Origin: Phoenix dactylifera
Taxonomy: Eukaryota; Streptophyta; Magnoliopsida; Arecales; Arecaceae
Length of the DNA stretch: 64,000 nucleotides
Assembly: GCF_009389715.1 (NCBI RefSeq)
Contig: NW_024067741.1
Location: forward strand, 620,001-684,000
Reading direction: 5' to 3'
Positions 42,894 through 54,249 of this stretch are shown here, in pieces. Every line of letters starts with the position of its first letter. Positions within the stretch are counted from its first letter, which is position 1. A program made the translations under genes and the position numbers. Under the pieces are notes generated by a model, which saw only the letters and a program-made list of their open reading frames with translations, searched no databases and was not told where the DNA came from.

Positions 42894-42955
42894 ACTCCTT
42901 TTATTTCTTCCTAAAATTTTTAAGCTCTTCTCCCTCCATTAAAATCAAACAAACT
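42894..42955. repeat. 62 bp direct repeat, right copy
   Basis: This is the second copy of the repeat at 42469-42530. With the left copy it forms a target duplication far longer than transposase or integrase would make, around a fragment that lacks transposon ends. Confidence 0.92.
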
Positions 42956-43141
42956 ATCCAAAAAAGTTAAGAGTCTGTTATTACAACGGAAAGCCTACTC
43001 TTCCTTCTTGGCAACATAAAGTAAATGCTTGTCTAGTTGTATTACGTGATTTATGGATACCTTGTTCATACCAAAATAAAGCTCCACAATACTGGCATTC
43101 ATATTCAGGTGATGCAAGATTTAATGGGTCCCTAAAGTTTC

Positions 43142-44010
43142 CTTTAAAAAAGATGATAACTTCTTTTTTCCATAATGTCCTAGCATTGGACAGTATCACA
43201 GCAAAAAGCTTGACATTATAAAAAAAAAAACCTTGATTTTTTATAGCCAAAAGTGCTGGAGCCTTCTTGACTAAACAATTGCCAACCAGCCAAGTTTGCA
43301 ATAAAATCTGGCTCTTGAATTGTGTCCCTTTTGCACATTAAGAAAATCCAATATTAATGAACATTATAAAATGGTTGAACCAAGCATTTATTTCCAAGAA
43401 ACAAATTATACTTTGATCAATTATTGATGCGACGTATCCTCTAGAAGTAACACTTTCCATAATTGATCACGCATCTTCTCCCTCCAAAATAATACTTGGT
43501 AAATTATCAGGTCTACATATTGTTAAGCTTGCATTCCATTTAGCATCAGACAATTGATTTTGATTAGCGTTTGCAGAGCATTCATAGGCAATGGTGTTTA
43601 GCTTTCCTTAATGGTTGACCACATGAATGGAATTCCTAGCCATGCTTCTTGAACAATCCTTCTTTTTTGATAATCTTCAAGTTCTTTGTTCTGCAACTAT
43701 ATTCATCCTTACTATTCTATTTTGCCTACTCGCTTTCTACTGGATCCACCTTATCTTTCTAGGAAGAGAAAAATCTACACTTAAAAGAGAAAAAAGGACC
43801 AAGCTAATTAAAATATGATCAACCATTTAGCGCATATCACTTCAGTTAGTCTGTGCACAGGAGTTAGTCTATGAGGCCGTGGCCTCGGGATATGAAAATG
43901 TGCAATTGGTTGATTTTTGGCTGAGTCCCCGGTATATTGCAATCTTGCCAAGGTACCAAAACCACGCCCCCGAGGCCTGAGGCGGAGTACAAGGAAGAAA
44001 TGCGTACCTA
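43142..44010. other. Unassigned, possible old RNase H-like remnant
   Basis: No confident gene. The minus strand at about 43600-43290 reads SIILEGEDA and a tail resembling plant LINE RNase H domains, but the frames are broken and the match is weak. 43840-44010 precedes the PPR-like ORF and may hold its 5' leader. Confidence 0.3.
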
Positions 44011-44358
44011 ATGGCCCCGTCGGCGGTGCGGCCCTTCTGCTTGCTTCGCTATCTGCAACGCCGCTGCTTCTCCTCCGCCTCCACCACCACCACCAACGAA
44101 ACCCCGCTCCAGCGCTCCATCCGGTCCGCCGTCGAATCCCGGGACTACCTCCAAATCCCCAACCTCCTCCACTCCAACCCGAACCCTAATCCTAATCCTT
44201 TCTCCTACCTCTCCCTTCTCCCCCCGACCCTCGCCGCCCGCATCGTCAGCGACCTCCTCCACTCCTTTCTCCCCCTTCGCCCTCGCTCTCTCCCTCTCCC
44301 GGCCTACTCCTCCCTCCTCTCCCTCTTCCTCCCAAAGCCCGACCTCACCAGGAATTAA
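44011..44358 (+). pseudogene. PPR-like mitochondrial protein, N-terminal fragment
   Basis: The ORF starts MAPSAVRPFCLLRYLQRRCFSS at 44011 and has the look of an organelle transit peptide (Arg- and Ser-rich, few acidic residues). About 110 residues follow with Leu/Ser/Pro-rich sequence (SYLSLLPPTLAARIVSDLLHSF), similar to the N-terminal region of plant pentatricopeptide proteins. It ends abruptly after SLFLPKPDLTRN. The sequence becomes AT-rich at 44355, with no splice donor. The rest, including all PPR repeats, is missing. GC content is higher than its surroundings, as in monocot nuclear genes. The family call is moderate. Confidence 0.5.
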
Positions 44359-44726
44359 TAAATAAACCAGAGTGTTGGGCAGACAATGTATGCCATTTCT
44401 GGAAAAGCAATGACAGAAAATGACATCATTAACATCTACATTTATGAAACTGTGTCACTATAATTGTGTCAGGAATCTGACTGATTGAAACTGAAGTTTC
44501 CTTCTTGTACCTGTAAATAATTATTATTCCTGTAAAAATATGACAAACCACAAAGCAACTATTGCCTTATTTACCATCAGTTCTATCATGTTTCACATGA
44601 ATGAAATCCCAAAAAATAGCCCCATTATTGTACATAGTTCCAGTGAAAATAATTATTATACTTCACCCAGCAGCTTTTGACCACATTTAAGCTGTAAATA
44701 TTATCGAAATACTAGAACTTATGTAA
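44359..44726. other. AT-rich stretch without recognised gene
   Basis: No ORF or transposon motif is seen between the PPR fragment and the Copia RNase H fragment. Confidence 0.4.
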
Positions 44727-44935
44727 TTAGAAGCTGAATACATCGCCGCCTCCGAAGCTGCTAAGAAAGGCTTCTGGTTCAAGAAATTCATTGCGGAATG
44801 GATGTAATGTCATCAGATGCCATAACACTCTACTGCGATAATAATGGCACCATAGCCCTTGCTAAGGAGCCAAGGTCTCATCAGAAGTCCAAGCATATAG
44901 AGCGGCGTTTCCATCTCATACGCTAGACATTACTA
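44727..44935 (+). pseudogene. Copia RNase H fragment
   Basis: The plus strand reads EAEYIAASEAAKKGFWFKKFIAEW, then after a stop and shifts, DNNGTIALAKEPRSHQKSKHIERRFHLI-like sequence. It is the C-family Copia RNase H on the opposite strand from C1 and C2. Confidence 0.8.
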
Positions 44936-44999
44936 CTAGGCCTCACTTATTTCAGCGCAAATGTTATTAGGGCAAAAAATCAAGCAATGATATACCATT

Positions 45000-45335
45000 T
45001 ATAAGTAGGGTTATGTAATTTTTCAGATGCTTGCATGCATCTTATTTGATATTTTGAGAGGCCTGCGTGCCTCCTAAAAGGGGATGTAATTTATTATTAT
45101 TTTTATTTTACATCTGGTTGTATTTCTATGATGTGATGTACGTCAACGATCAAGTTGAAGACAAGGCATGAGATGAACGGCGATCTAAGCGGTTGATGGC
45201 GATTGGATCAAGAGTTGATCAAGGATCGAATCAAGGAGGTTTGGAACCAATTCAAGAGTTAAAGACCAATTGATCGATTGACGTGCATGTGCTTGTAATA
45301 CGACCTAATTAGAATCCATGATCATCACCTTTAAA
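45000..45335 (+). repeat. Copia C-family leader fragment, inverted
   Basis: This sequence is the complement of the C1 leader at about 7770-8100 (GAGGCCTGCGTGCCTCC, GTACGTCAACGATCAAG, TGACGTGCATGT). It follows an RNase H fragment directly, an order that does not occur in a whole element, so the block is rearranged. Confidence 0.8.
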
Positions 45336-45517
45336 TTCAGAGAATCGGCCTAGGCCTATCCTAAAGTATGACTATGGTCAGGTAAACTCCGCAAGGTTTT
45401 AATTGACTGGTTCCATGAAGGTTTTAATTGGCCACGGCTTGGAGGAGTAGGAATCACAGCCAGAGAATTGGGCAATTAAATGAGCCTAGTTCCTCATAGG
45501 TTCGGCCTAATACATTT

Positions 45518-46205
45518 TTGCATTTGCACTATGAGTACCCAAAGTTTAAGGTGATTGTCCCTCGGAACTTTGTTAGCGCTTCCCAGCACTATGTAAGTGG
45601 CAACCAGCGGGATTGGGTGCGACTTTTGGACCAAGCCCAATTCAGCTACAACTTACAGCTATCGGAGTCGACAGGTAAATCACCATTCGAGGTGATTACA
45701 GGGCTGCAACCAGGCACTCCGGGAAGTATTGCAGCGGACTACATGGGACGTAGTCCGACCGCCTACAGGTTCGTGAGGGATCTGAAGGAGGATACAGATG
45801 TGGTTCAGGTCTCCTTGTGGAAGGCGACCAAACGGATGAAGAAGTGGGCTGACATAAAGCGGCGAGCAGCAAATTTCAGGTTGGTGATCGAGTACTGGTG
45901 AAGCTTTACCATCACATGAGATTGAAGTCGGGCTACCACAAAGCACTTGTGAGGAGGTATGAAGGTCCCTTCATCATCACACATCGACTTGGAGAGACAG
46001 CATACCGATTGTCGCTACCTTCCAAGCCGAAAGTGCATCCGGTGTTCCACGTGTCCCTGTTGAAACCGTTCAAAGAGGACACAACTGACCCTTCTCGGGC
46101 TCAAAGCAGGCGAGCTCCAGTAGCCGTACGAGTTCATTACACCAAGAAGATTTCTGAAATCAAGGAAGACAGGAAACCCGTAGTCCGGTTGATGCTGCTG
46201 TTGTA
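45518..46205 (+). pseudogene. Gypsy (chromovirus) integrase C-terminal part, frameshifted
   Basis: The plus strand shows NQRDWVRLLDQAQFSYNLQ, STGKSPFEVITG and RMKKWADIKRR. After a one-base loss near 45880 come LVKLYHHM, YEGPFIITHRLGETAYRLSLPSK and VHPVFHVSLLKPF. This is the end of a chromovirus integrase, with the segment that precedes the chromodomain. The chromodomain itself is not seen. The fragment ends at about 46205. Confidence 0.85.
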
Positions 46206-46212
46206 GACAAAC

Positions 46213-46431
46213 TCAGCATGTAGCAAGATTAAATCCCAAGATTTAATATGATCTCGAACTAAGCATCGAAGAAGGTTTCCAAGGCTGTGACCACCTCAGT
46301 TTGCCCATCGGTTTGGGGATGATAGGCGCTGGAAAAGAAAGACGGGTGCCAAGCTTCGCCCACAGTGTCTTCCAAAAATAGCTAACGAACTTGACATCAC
46401 GATCAGATACATGGATCAATTCCCCTTTCAT
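46213..46431 (-). pseudogene. Gypsy integrase core fragment, opposite strand
   Basis: The minus strand encodes [26 protein letters not shown], then in another frame [15 protein letters not shown] and [18 protein letters not shown]. It is the catalytic core of a Gypsy integrase (the second Asp, and the Glu region). It abuts the plus-strand Gypsy fragment within eight bases, tail to tail. Confidence 0.8.
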
Positions 46432-46779
46432 TTGGAAGTATTGAATATACCCATAATTCTGAGTTTCATGTTACTTTTTCCAAAATACATGTCAGAGTCG
46501 GGGCATCCCATTCAATCTGATTGGGATGATAGTTTCTACGTCCGAATCTGTAAAATGCAAATTTTGATCAAATCACACATCGCAGGCCTTCTAATTCTTT
46601 AAGCGGTTTATCTAAAACTAGAGGAAGTTAGGACCAATTCACCATAGTATAAGTCAAGTTTACAGATAGTACTGCAAAAAATATGATCTTTTAAAACATG
46701 AAAGATACTATGATATCTGTTCTTCCTCTATTCACAATTTCTTCTTTTCAATAGATTGGTCTTAGAAGCCCATGATTGT
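46432..46779. other. Unassigned stretch
   Basis: No gene, repeat or transposon motif recognised. Confidence 0.4.
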
Positions 46780-47070
46780 CTAAAATTGTAGGAACAATGT
46801 GAGCCGGTTTCATGTGCATTATGTTATATCATGGGCTAGAGAACCAAAGGAAAAAAGAAAACCCAAAGTGTAGAAGAGGGATGCAAAGGTTTATTAAATT
46901 GACAATCATGAGGTCTCCAGTTAGCATTTTCAATTATCCTAATGGTTTCAGAGCAAATTATGGGTCAATATTAGGCCACAGAAATTTCTGATATCCATGT
47001 TTATGCTCAAACAGCTACAAAAGAAGCAACTTGAGAGTCTTGGGGACTTCTGATGCTGATTTTTTTTTTT
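46780..47070. repeat. 291 bp duplicate sequence, copy 1
   Basis: It is almost identical (a few substitutions by eye) to 62516-62807. It starts CTAAAATTGTAGGAAC and ends GATGCTGATTTTTTTTTT. Copy 2 lies in an intron-like position beside SET-domain exons. No coding sequence is seen. Confidence 0.9.
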
Positions 47071-47729
47071 GTTGTTGTTTATAAATAAGCACTTCAAGGA
47101 GGCTATGTATTGTCAAACAGCATACATGTATGTTGGCTTCTACCTACAGCAGTTTACACTCAGCTCCGACTTTTCAAATGAGCAAGATATGTTTCAAAAC
47201 AGAAAAATCGAAATGAGTGACATTAACAACTTATGAAAAAGTATATGTAAACTGAGCCTGGCAGTTGCCACAATCTCACTAATATACTGCTTGTGACTAC
47301 TCATACGTCTCTGTTGGGGTATTGGCATCAAAACCTAGGAGCATCAAAACCTAAAGAATGGAGGCTCTTCCCGGTCTTGTCTTAACATGGATTTGCATTT
47401 TCGTAGCACTATTGGACGTAGTCTTCAGCCTACATGAACTTTGGAGCATGCACGTTCCCACTGCTGCTTACCTTTACCTACCAATAAGGAGGCTAATGAC
47501 TTGATTGTAACTCTTATGTTCTTTTCTCCAATAAATAAAACTTAAGACGTTCCAGTCCTCTTTTCCTCACAAAAAAAGTTGGAGCAAATTCTGCAGCAAT
47601 CATAGTAGTTATGAAACACCTAGATTTTACAAAGATACATAGTGTTTATTTTTTTTTTACCACAGCAGACGACTGGCGCATTCTCAACTAGCTGATTCCG
47701 TAGCTGCAAAGGAATCAATTCCAAGTGGC
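47071..47729. other. Unassigned stretch
   Basis: No ORF or repeat recognised. A short poly(T) tract and AATAAATAAAACTTAAG (about 47531) resemble the end of a transcript, but no gene body was found. Confidence 0.35.
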
Positions 47730-48565
47730 GCCGACCCCTCTTCTTTGCCGCACCAAGCAAGGAAAAGGAGGGGGGGCATGTGCCCCTCCTTCATGGTTAA
47801 CCTAATCCTCCTTTAAGGAGGATTAGGAAGGTCACTTATGGTTAGGTCCTAATCTAATTAGGCTTGGACCAAGGGTGAACCAATTTGGGTTTAATCTAGG
47901 TAAGTCCTAATCCAATTAGAACTTAATGAACCATGACTCAATTGACCCCTTCAATCCTAATCCAATTACGAGTCTTGTTGATTCATTAGATTAATAATTA
48001 ATTAGGACTTAAGAAATCCTAATCCAATTAGGACTTATTTAATTTTGGTCCTAATCCAATTAGGACTCTAATTTGAATCCGAAGTCCTAATCCGATTAGG
48101 ACTCTAGGAATCCTATTCCAAGTAGGAATCCAATTTTAATTCCAAACTCCTAATCTCATTAGGATTGTAGGAATCCTACTCCAAGTAGGAATCCCAGTCC
48201 TACTCCAACTAGGATTCCCAGTCCCAATCCAATTAGGACTCTAGGAATCCTACTCGAAGTAGGTTTTGTGTTTAAGTCCAATTAATTAATTCCATTATTC
48301 CTTCTTCAACTGATTATCAATCGAATTGATTACTTGTGATTCCTAATCACGATCCAACCATCGGATCGGTCAATACTTCTAATGTGTGTGACCCCATAGG
48401 TTCTATTCTGACTGGTAGTGAGATATATTATGATCTCTATCACAATATCATTGAAAACTCCTTTCAATGGATTGGAACGATTCCAACTCTACTCATTAGG
48501 GTTTATCGATCATCGAGATAATCCCTGTGAGTCCCACCATCCACCAGTGACACCTAGCAGCATGT
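47730..48565 (-). repeat. C-family LTR fragment, minus orientation
   Basis: It is homologous to 9100-9910 of the C1 LTR, including the CCTAAT...ATTAGG palindrome array (47850-48265) and GACCCCATAGGTTCTATTCTGAC. It stops at CAGCATGTAG and meets a plus-orientation C-family LTR fragment. Confidence 0.85.
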
Positions 48566-48566
48566 A

Positions 48567-48932
48567 GTTGTTAGATGTATGCCCTAGAAGCCAATCTGGC
48601 AGACACATTATTTTCTCTGGGACATAAATTTGTACTTGACTTTATTATTATTGAATAATAAATGGGCATCTTTTCATTCATATTGTTTATGTGTCTATGA
48701 ATCGTCCAAGAAATTAATAAGATGATGATACATATTCTCAAGAGTTGAGAATTTGAGCCATGTATCATTGGTGATTAATTTCTAAATGCTCATGATCAAT
48801 GGATCATCACGAGGACGGTGATCGATCCGATCAGTGCACACGCTTTTCTTATGGATGGACGAGACTCGAGTCCACAGTGTAGGAACACTGACGTGAGAGT
48901 GCAGGTGCTTGTTAGAGAACAAGGGTACTGAT
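48567..48932 (+). repeat. C-family LTR start, plus orientation
   Basis: It begins TGTTAGATGTATGCCCTAG, the start of the C-family LTR, and runs to AACAAGGGTAC at 48932, where the Gypsy sequence begins. It forms an inverted pair with the fragment to its left. Confidence 0.85.
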
Positions 48933-51475
48933 GAGAGCACAAAAGTGCGATCTACATACCACTTAAATTAGTATTATTGCTAACAAGACAATGATAATAT
49001 GGCTGATTTAATATTATATTTTTGTTGGCACAGGTTATCGTAAATTAGAGTTTAAATACGCATTTTGTATAGTTTGGGATAAGGCATGGCTCCAAGCCTG
49101 ATGATGTTAGGAGCGTAATTGAACCTGGTCAAGCACACTTGCACCGGAGCTACACAAGCCTACATGCCACAGCTTCTTGAGCACATTGGGGATCAAAATA
49201 AAGAAAGATCACGTGTAATTGGGGAATTATCCCGAGTATTGGCTGGCTATCCCACGCTTCATCTTCAGCTGTCCAAGCCCCCAATCCAGCCATCTGCAGT
49301 CAGCTTTCTGATTCCAAATCAAGGACTTCCCAGATTGAGCATTCCCTTTCCCAGCCGTCCACGACCCTCTCGCAATGCATGCCAAAGATCCCGCGGCAGG
49401 CTTCTTCGTCGACAATCTCGTGCGATCCCATACGTCCGTCCGCTCCTCCCAAGTCTCATCCGTCCGCATCCAAGCTTCCACGTCCAGCTCTCACGATTTC
49501 CTTCCCCATCCAGCGCGTCTCACAATCCTCAGCGTCCGCGTCTGGGTATCTCGCAGCTGGCTAGGATGCTCCTCACGAACGCACTCCTCGTCCACTCATC
49601 CCGTTCACCTTACGAGCCACAGCCTCATCCAGCCGTACGCCTCTTCCGCATCAAACTCTGATATCAAAGTAATTAACCGTCTGATTGAACTCAAATTTGA
49701 AATCTGATTGAAAATTCTTTAAGACCATTATATTAATACGAAACTTTGCTGCTTTCTGTTTTGAATTTTCTGCATTTAATTATTTTAGAATCAGAATTTT
49801 ATTGTTATTATATCAAATTAACCCTTGTTGCTAATTGAAAATTTAAGAAAAAAAAACTTTAAGAAAAGATCAAGGATGATTATTCAAAAATTAAAAAAAA
49901 AGAGAAAAAATCTAAAATTTCAAATTTCAAATTTCAGAATTCAAATTTCAAACTTCAACTCATAAATTTTTTTTAAAAAAATAAATAAATAATTTGCTTG
50001 ATCACCTATTCAATGAAATTTAATGACATATCATAAAACATTAAAAAAAAAACTCTTTATTGTTGCATATAGTATAAGGCATCAGCATAAAATATTCTAA
50101 GGGCTGAACCCATTTAAAAAGATAAGGTCGGGATTTCATCACTTGTTCTTAGCCCAAAAATTACCCCATTGCATAAATATCCTAAGCTTAATTAAAATCA
50201 ACTAGACGTTGGCCCCTAAGGACATTCGAGCTCAATAGGACGAATACCACCGAAAGTTGCACCAATTTCGCTCTGTGGCTTAGTTGATGTCTAGGCAAGC
50301 TTTGTCCCTATAAGGGAGACAGTTCATCTGTTCGAGGCAAGTGGGTTTTAAGTGGGACCTTTGCGAACGCATCGTGACCCCTCCACTTACCTGGGAGCTT
50401 ACCTGGTCAACTCGGTTCATTAGACCGGATTGGAGGCTTAGGTGCCCTCTTCAAACCAGTTAGGAGCTGTCTAGAAATTTAAGAAAAACATTAGAAATTG
50501 AGGTGTAATGTTTAGTTGCATGTGTGATTGTGAATAGATTTTTTTTTAGGATGTCGTTTTAGGGTATCTTTAGTTGGTACTTATATTTATATTTATTAAA
50601 TATATATATATATATATATAAAATTTTAATTAAATTTTGTATGCTAGGTTGGAATAGGGACGACACCAGTCGATTTAGTCGTACAACTTTAGATCATCCC
50701 TTAGGACACATCCTTGAAATTCCTTCGCAGTATCTCACACCTTGTGAGATGGCAAATTTTCCTGATGATGTAGGAAGTCACCATGGTGATGAAGGTAGAC
50801 CCCCAGTTATGACACTTCGACAATACTTACACCCCACTAGGACTAGTCAACCTTCATGCATGATTATTCCTGAAAACGTAGGACACTTTGAAATCAAACC
50901 AGGAGTAATTCAATTGCTGCCAAAGTATCATGGAATGGAATCCGAGAACCCTTATCTTCACCTTAAGGATTTTGAGAAAATTAGCATCACATTTAGAGTG
51001 CCAAATGTATCGGAAGATGTCCTTAAATTGACCTTGTTCCCTTTTTCCTTAAAGGATAAAGCCAAAACATGGCTGAACTCCTTGAGACCTAGATCGCTAG
51101 GAACATGGCATGATATGCAAAGAGAATTCCTGAAAAAATTCTTTTCCGCACAAAGGACTAACTTTTTGAAAAGGCACATTAGCAATTTCCAACAAAAAGA
51201 CCATGAAACATTTTATGAATGCTGGGAGAGATTTAAAGATTTGCTTCTCTCTTGTCCTCATCATGGGTTTGAAACATGGAGAACCATTAGTTTCTTTTAC
51301 GAAGGGTTGTCTCCACAGTTAAAACAATTTATAGAGACTATGTGCAATGGTCTATTTTTGGAAAAGCAACCCGATGAGGCATGGGACTATTTAGATTCTC
51401 TCGCAGAGACTGCACAATTATGGGATACAGGGGATAGAGTGAATAAACCCAAGACTATTAAAATTTTATGAAGAA
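48933..51475 (+). mobile_element. Gypsy retrotransposon (Athila/Tat-like), 5' part
   Basis: The 5' end is TGATGAGAGCACAAAAGTGC at 48933, directly after GGTAC of the C-family LTR. A long non-coding LTR/leader follows, and a gag ORF begins at 50641. Leader text at 50220-50440 (CTAGGCAAGCTTTGTCCC, CTCCACTTACCTGGGAGC) resembles that of Athila/Tat elements. I could not place the end of the LTR or a tRNA primer site. It is cut after gag at about 51475, where a Copia fragment begins. Confidence 0.7.
50641..51471 (+). CDS. Gypsy gag (Retrotrans_gag), complete-looking N-terminal ORF
   Basis: The 276-residue frame starts MLGWNRDD at 50641. It contains HFEIKPGVIQLLPKYHGMES, LFPFSLKDKAKTWLNSL, and TWHDMQREFLKKFFSAQRTN. 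FYECWERFKDLLLSCPHHGFE, FYEGLSPQLKQFIETMCNG and EAWDYLDSLAETAQLWD follow, the well-conserved capsid signature of Athila/Tat-type Gypsy elements. The frame is open throughout, an exception in this window. The nucleocapsid and pol that should follow are gone, so it is a fragment of a longer gag-pol. Confidence 0.88.
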   Translation: MLGWNRDDTSRFSRTTLDHPLGHILEIPSQYLTPCEMANFPDDVGSHHGDEGRPPVMTLRQYLHPTRTSQPSCMIIPENVGHFEIKPGVIQLLPKYHGMESENPYLHLKDFEKISITFRVPNVSEDVLKLTLFPFSLKDKAKTWLNSLRPRSLGTWHDMQREFLKKFFSAQRTNFLKRHISNFQQKDHETFYECWERFKDLLLSCPHHGFETWRTISFFYEGLSPQLKQFIETMCNGLFLEKQPDEAWDYLDSLAETAQLWDTGDRVNKPKTIKIL

Positions 51476-51510
51476 GTGCCTTCTTACTAGCAAGGAATTA
51501 ACCTTCATGC

Positions 51511-52327
51511 ACTTGACCCTAATGTCATCGTCTGTCCACTTTTCATGCATCACACGCTGATCAGTAGTCGGACGTGCTAGTAATGTGGGGATGTCATTGT
51601 CGAGCACATAGCCTATTTTCTCGCAATTCAGAACAATTTTGAGATTTCCAAGCTAGTCTCTGTAATTGGTACTAGTCAATCGGTTGGTTTCAAGAATACG
51701 GGTCAAAGGGTTTGAGGCTGACATTATGATCTGCAGAGAGTAAAGATTCTAGTTAGACTTTTGTACTTGATCCTTAATCTGTTCTAAGAACTTTTAGAAC
51801 AAATGTACCTCCCACTATTTTCTCGAATTTCTTACAATCCCCTGGTAAGAAAACGGAAATCCTACGCGACTAGGGTTTCTAGTAGGTACTGCGGTCTCAT
51901 CAATCTACATGGCACCTCACCTAACAGTTATTGGTGACACATAGATGGATGAGTGTACCACTCTTGTACAATGCTTCTCAAGCATGTTGCAGTGCAACTT
52001 GGTCTCTAAGCCATGAAGACCTCACCTAACAGTTATTGGTCCTATTTCTTAGTTAAGTCAGACCCACCGTATAACCGTAGGAATAAAGTCGTCATTGGGT
52101 CCTCACCTAACAGTTATTGGTGCCCAACCCCACCTTTATCCTACAACATCTCATGTCTATAGAGAGGTCCAGCCCCCCAATGCAACTTGACCACTGTATC
52201 CAGCCGAGACAAATCAACATTAGAAAGACCTTAGCAGCTCTACTACAGTGGAAGACCTATTGACTTAATATTGGTTAATTAGGTCTTAGTGTTTGCAACT
52301 TGAGCTCTTCATAAGAGGTAATCGAAC
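51511..52327 (-). repeat. Copia C-family gag start and leader fragment
   Basis: The minus strand reads the start of gag (MSASNPLTRILETN at about 51724), broken by a stop near 51655, down to 51511. Leader homologous to 6855-7450 of C1 runs from there to 52327, including the AACAGTTATTGG motif three times (about 51925, 52030 and 52110). It lacks LTR and primer site. Confidence 0.85.
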
Positions 52328-53020
52328 TGATATAAGTAGCTTCCACTTGGAATATGGTTGTGTTTCTTGGTCAATTAGGCCATCTTGAGAGTCTAGTTCA
52401 TTATATTTTTTTTTGCCCTAATTAATTAAAAATAAAGTATTTTTAGCATATTAGTTTGCCATAAAACACAACAGATTTATAAAATACTTATGTTTGATTA
52501 GCCACCTACTTTTTTTTTAAATATTATATATAATTTCTATTATACTTTTAATAAAAAATAGGTCTTTAATTCTTTACATCAAAATCTGAGATTGGCAAGG
52601 CTGGTAAAAGAAACATTTGCACTGATGCATGGGTGGTGAATGATGCACACTGGACCAATAGCATTCTCTCTCTCTATATGTATGTATGTATAAGAGAAAA
52701 AAATGGAGCAATAGTTATTAAGAAATTATATCGTACACCACGTGCAGCACTTCAATCACAATCGTTTGTTTCTATAGATTTTATTTATTAATTATTTATA
52801 TTGGTGCACCGCTATGTGATGCAGAATATAATTTTTTATAGTTACTCGAGAAATTATTTTTTTTTATTTCGTGTAAAAGGAGTCCCCATCAAATGTTTGG
52901 GTCAGCTGGCGAGCCCACAGATAAAGAGAGGGGGAGTTTGTTCGGGCAGCCTTTTATTTCTTCTAGGGAACCTCGTCCGCGTGCTCGATCTTTCCAACGT
53001 CACATCACCACCGATCAAAA
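52328..53020. other. AT-rich stretch without gene
   Basis: Runs of A/T, a TATGTATGTA/CTCTCTCT microsatellite (52667-52692) and no recognisable coding sequence. Confidence 0.45.
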
Positions 53021-53023
53021 CAA

Positions 53024-53530
53024 AGAATGACTACGTGTCCCCAACGTTGGGTTTAATCCTTTCGGGTGGGTCAACTAATGTCCATACATCATTGACCTTC
53101 ATGGATTCCATTTCGGATTGCATGGCTCCAAGCCATGCATCAGAGTCATACCTCTGCATCGCATCCATGTAGGTGATCGGATCCTCATCGTTTTCATCAA
53201 GTTCGACAGGATCCCCATCCCGGACCAAGAAACCGTAGTATCTGTCCGGCTGACGTGGTACTCTATCTGATCGCCTTAATGGTGCATCTAAGATGGGTTC
53301 TGGATCTGATCTAATCAAATCCAACTCAATTGGTTCAGTGGATGGTGTCGGATCTTCTACATGTTGAACTTTCCTAAGCTCAACATTAGAGCTTTTAGTT
53401 CCTTCACTAAGAAATTCTTTCTCTAAGAAAATAGCTTTATTACTTACGAACAACTTTTGTTCTTCAGCAAAGTAGAAGTAATATCCTTTAGTTTCTTTAG
53501 GGTAACCAACAAAGAAGGCACTAAAATTTT
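53024..53530 (-). pseudogene. Copia integrase-RT linker fragment
   Basis: The minus strand contains FVSNKAIFLEKEFLSEG, LRRSDRVPRQPDRYYGF and WLGAMQSEMESMKVNDVWTLVDPPE, the end of the integrase, the linker and the start of RT of a Copia element different from the C family. It is truncated on both sides. Confidence 0.82.
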
Positions 53531-54240
53531 AGTAGGATATCTGAAGAGCCATAAAAACAGGGGAGACCCTATTTTCAAGGAGTTCTAGCCATCAGTCGAT
53601 TCAAAAATGGCCGATAATGGTGGCCTTAGAACTGTGAAGAAGGGGGAAATGGGTTTAGTGGTCATACCTCATCTCCGACGAAGCACCAGACTCCTCGTGC
53701 CCGATGAAGTTTGGGAAGAAGACAAACTCCTGAAAAAAGTCTACTTCTTCCAAGACACATGAGGCATAAATAATGTTTTTCTTTCTTTGCTCTAAGATTC
53801 GTGCGAGGAGGTCATTGGGCCAGTCAATGGATCGAGCCCTTAGAGAGAGATTGGGGGGCTGAAGATGGATATGGGGGGGATGGGGCCACGAGGTCACGAT
53901 GGATTTGTTCTAGTTCCATATATCTCTTCCCATCTCATCACATCTAGATATTGAACTTGATTCAGAGTAGTGGCGGAGAGGAGACAAAGGAGAAGAATGG
54001 ATTTAGTGGAGTCCCATGAACGACTCTTAACCCTAAAATATCGGGGTATTTTAGTTCTAAATTAATTTGAAGTCATCGTGTGTTGGTCATATGCTGTAAT
54101 ATCTTAATATCAGGGATAGCTGACAGGATCTATTGCAACAGAAGTAATTTTAAGCAACCAATTGAGACTTGTTAAAATATAAGGGTGCATGTGAGACGTT
54201 GAGAAAGTTGAGAGGTCAAAATATAACTTTATTTATTTAT
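53531..54240. other. Unassigned stretch
   Basis: No domain recognised. It ends in a run TTTATTTATTTATTTTATATAAAG (54228-54255), after which the GC content rises sharply. Confidence 0.4.
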
Positions 54241-54249
54241 TTATTTTAT

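Larger units (their letters stand above)
42340..43141 (-). pseudogene. Helitron Rep/helicase N-terminal fragment
   Basis: The minus strand reads EYECQYCGALFWYEQGIHKSR with TLCCQEGRVGFPL (about 43130-42985). This is the zinc-finger-like CxxCGALxWYE...LCCxxG motif of plant Helitron helicase-like proteins. Further left come FNGGRRA-like sequence and MFAFTSIGAKIDNEINNKLGPYVF (about 42465-42385), another known Helitron motif, then INGQDHHRM. The two parts are separated by a Gypsy fragment with duplicated flanks. Several stops and frameshifts are present, and the Rep HUH motifs and helicase are not found. Confidence 0.75.

Noticed and set aside
49119-49707. 180-residue Pro/Arg/Ser ORF
   Set aside because: It lies in the LTR/leader of the Athila/Tat-like Gypsy before gag and has no domain. 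The overlapping frames are similar in quality.
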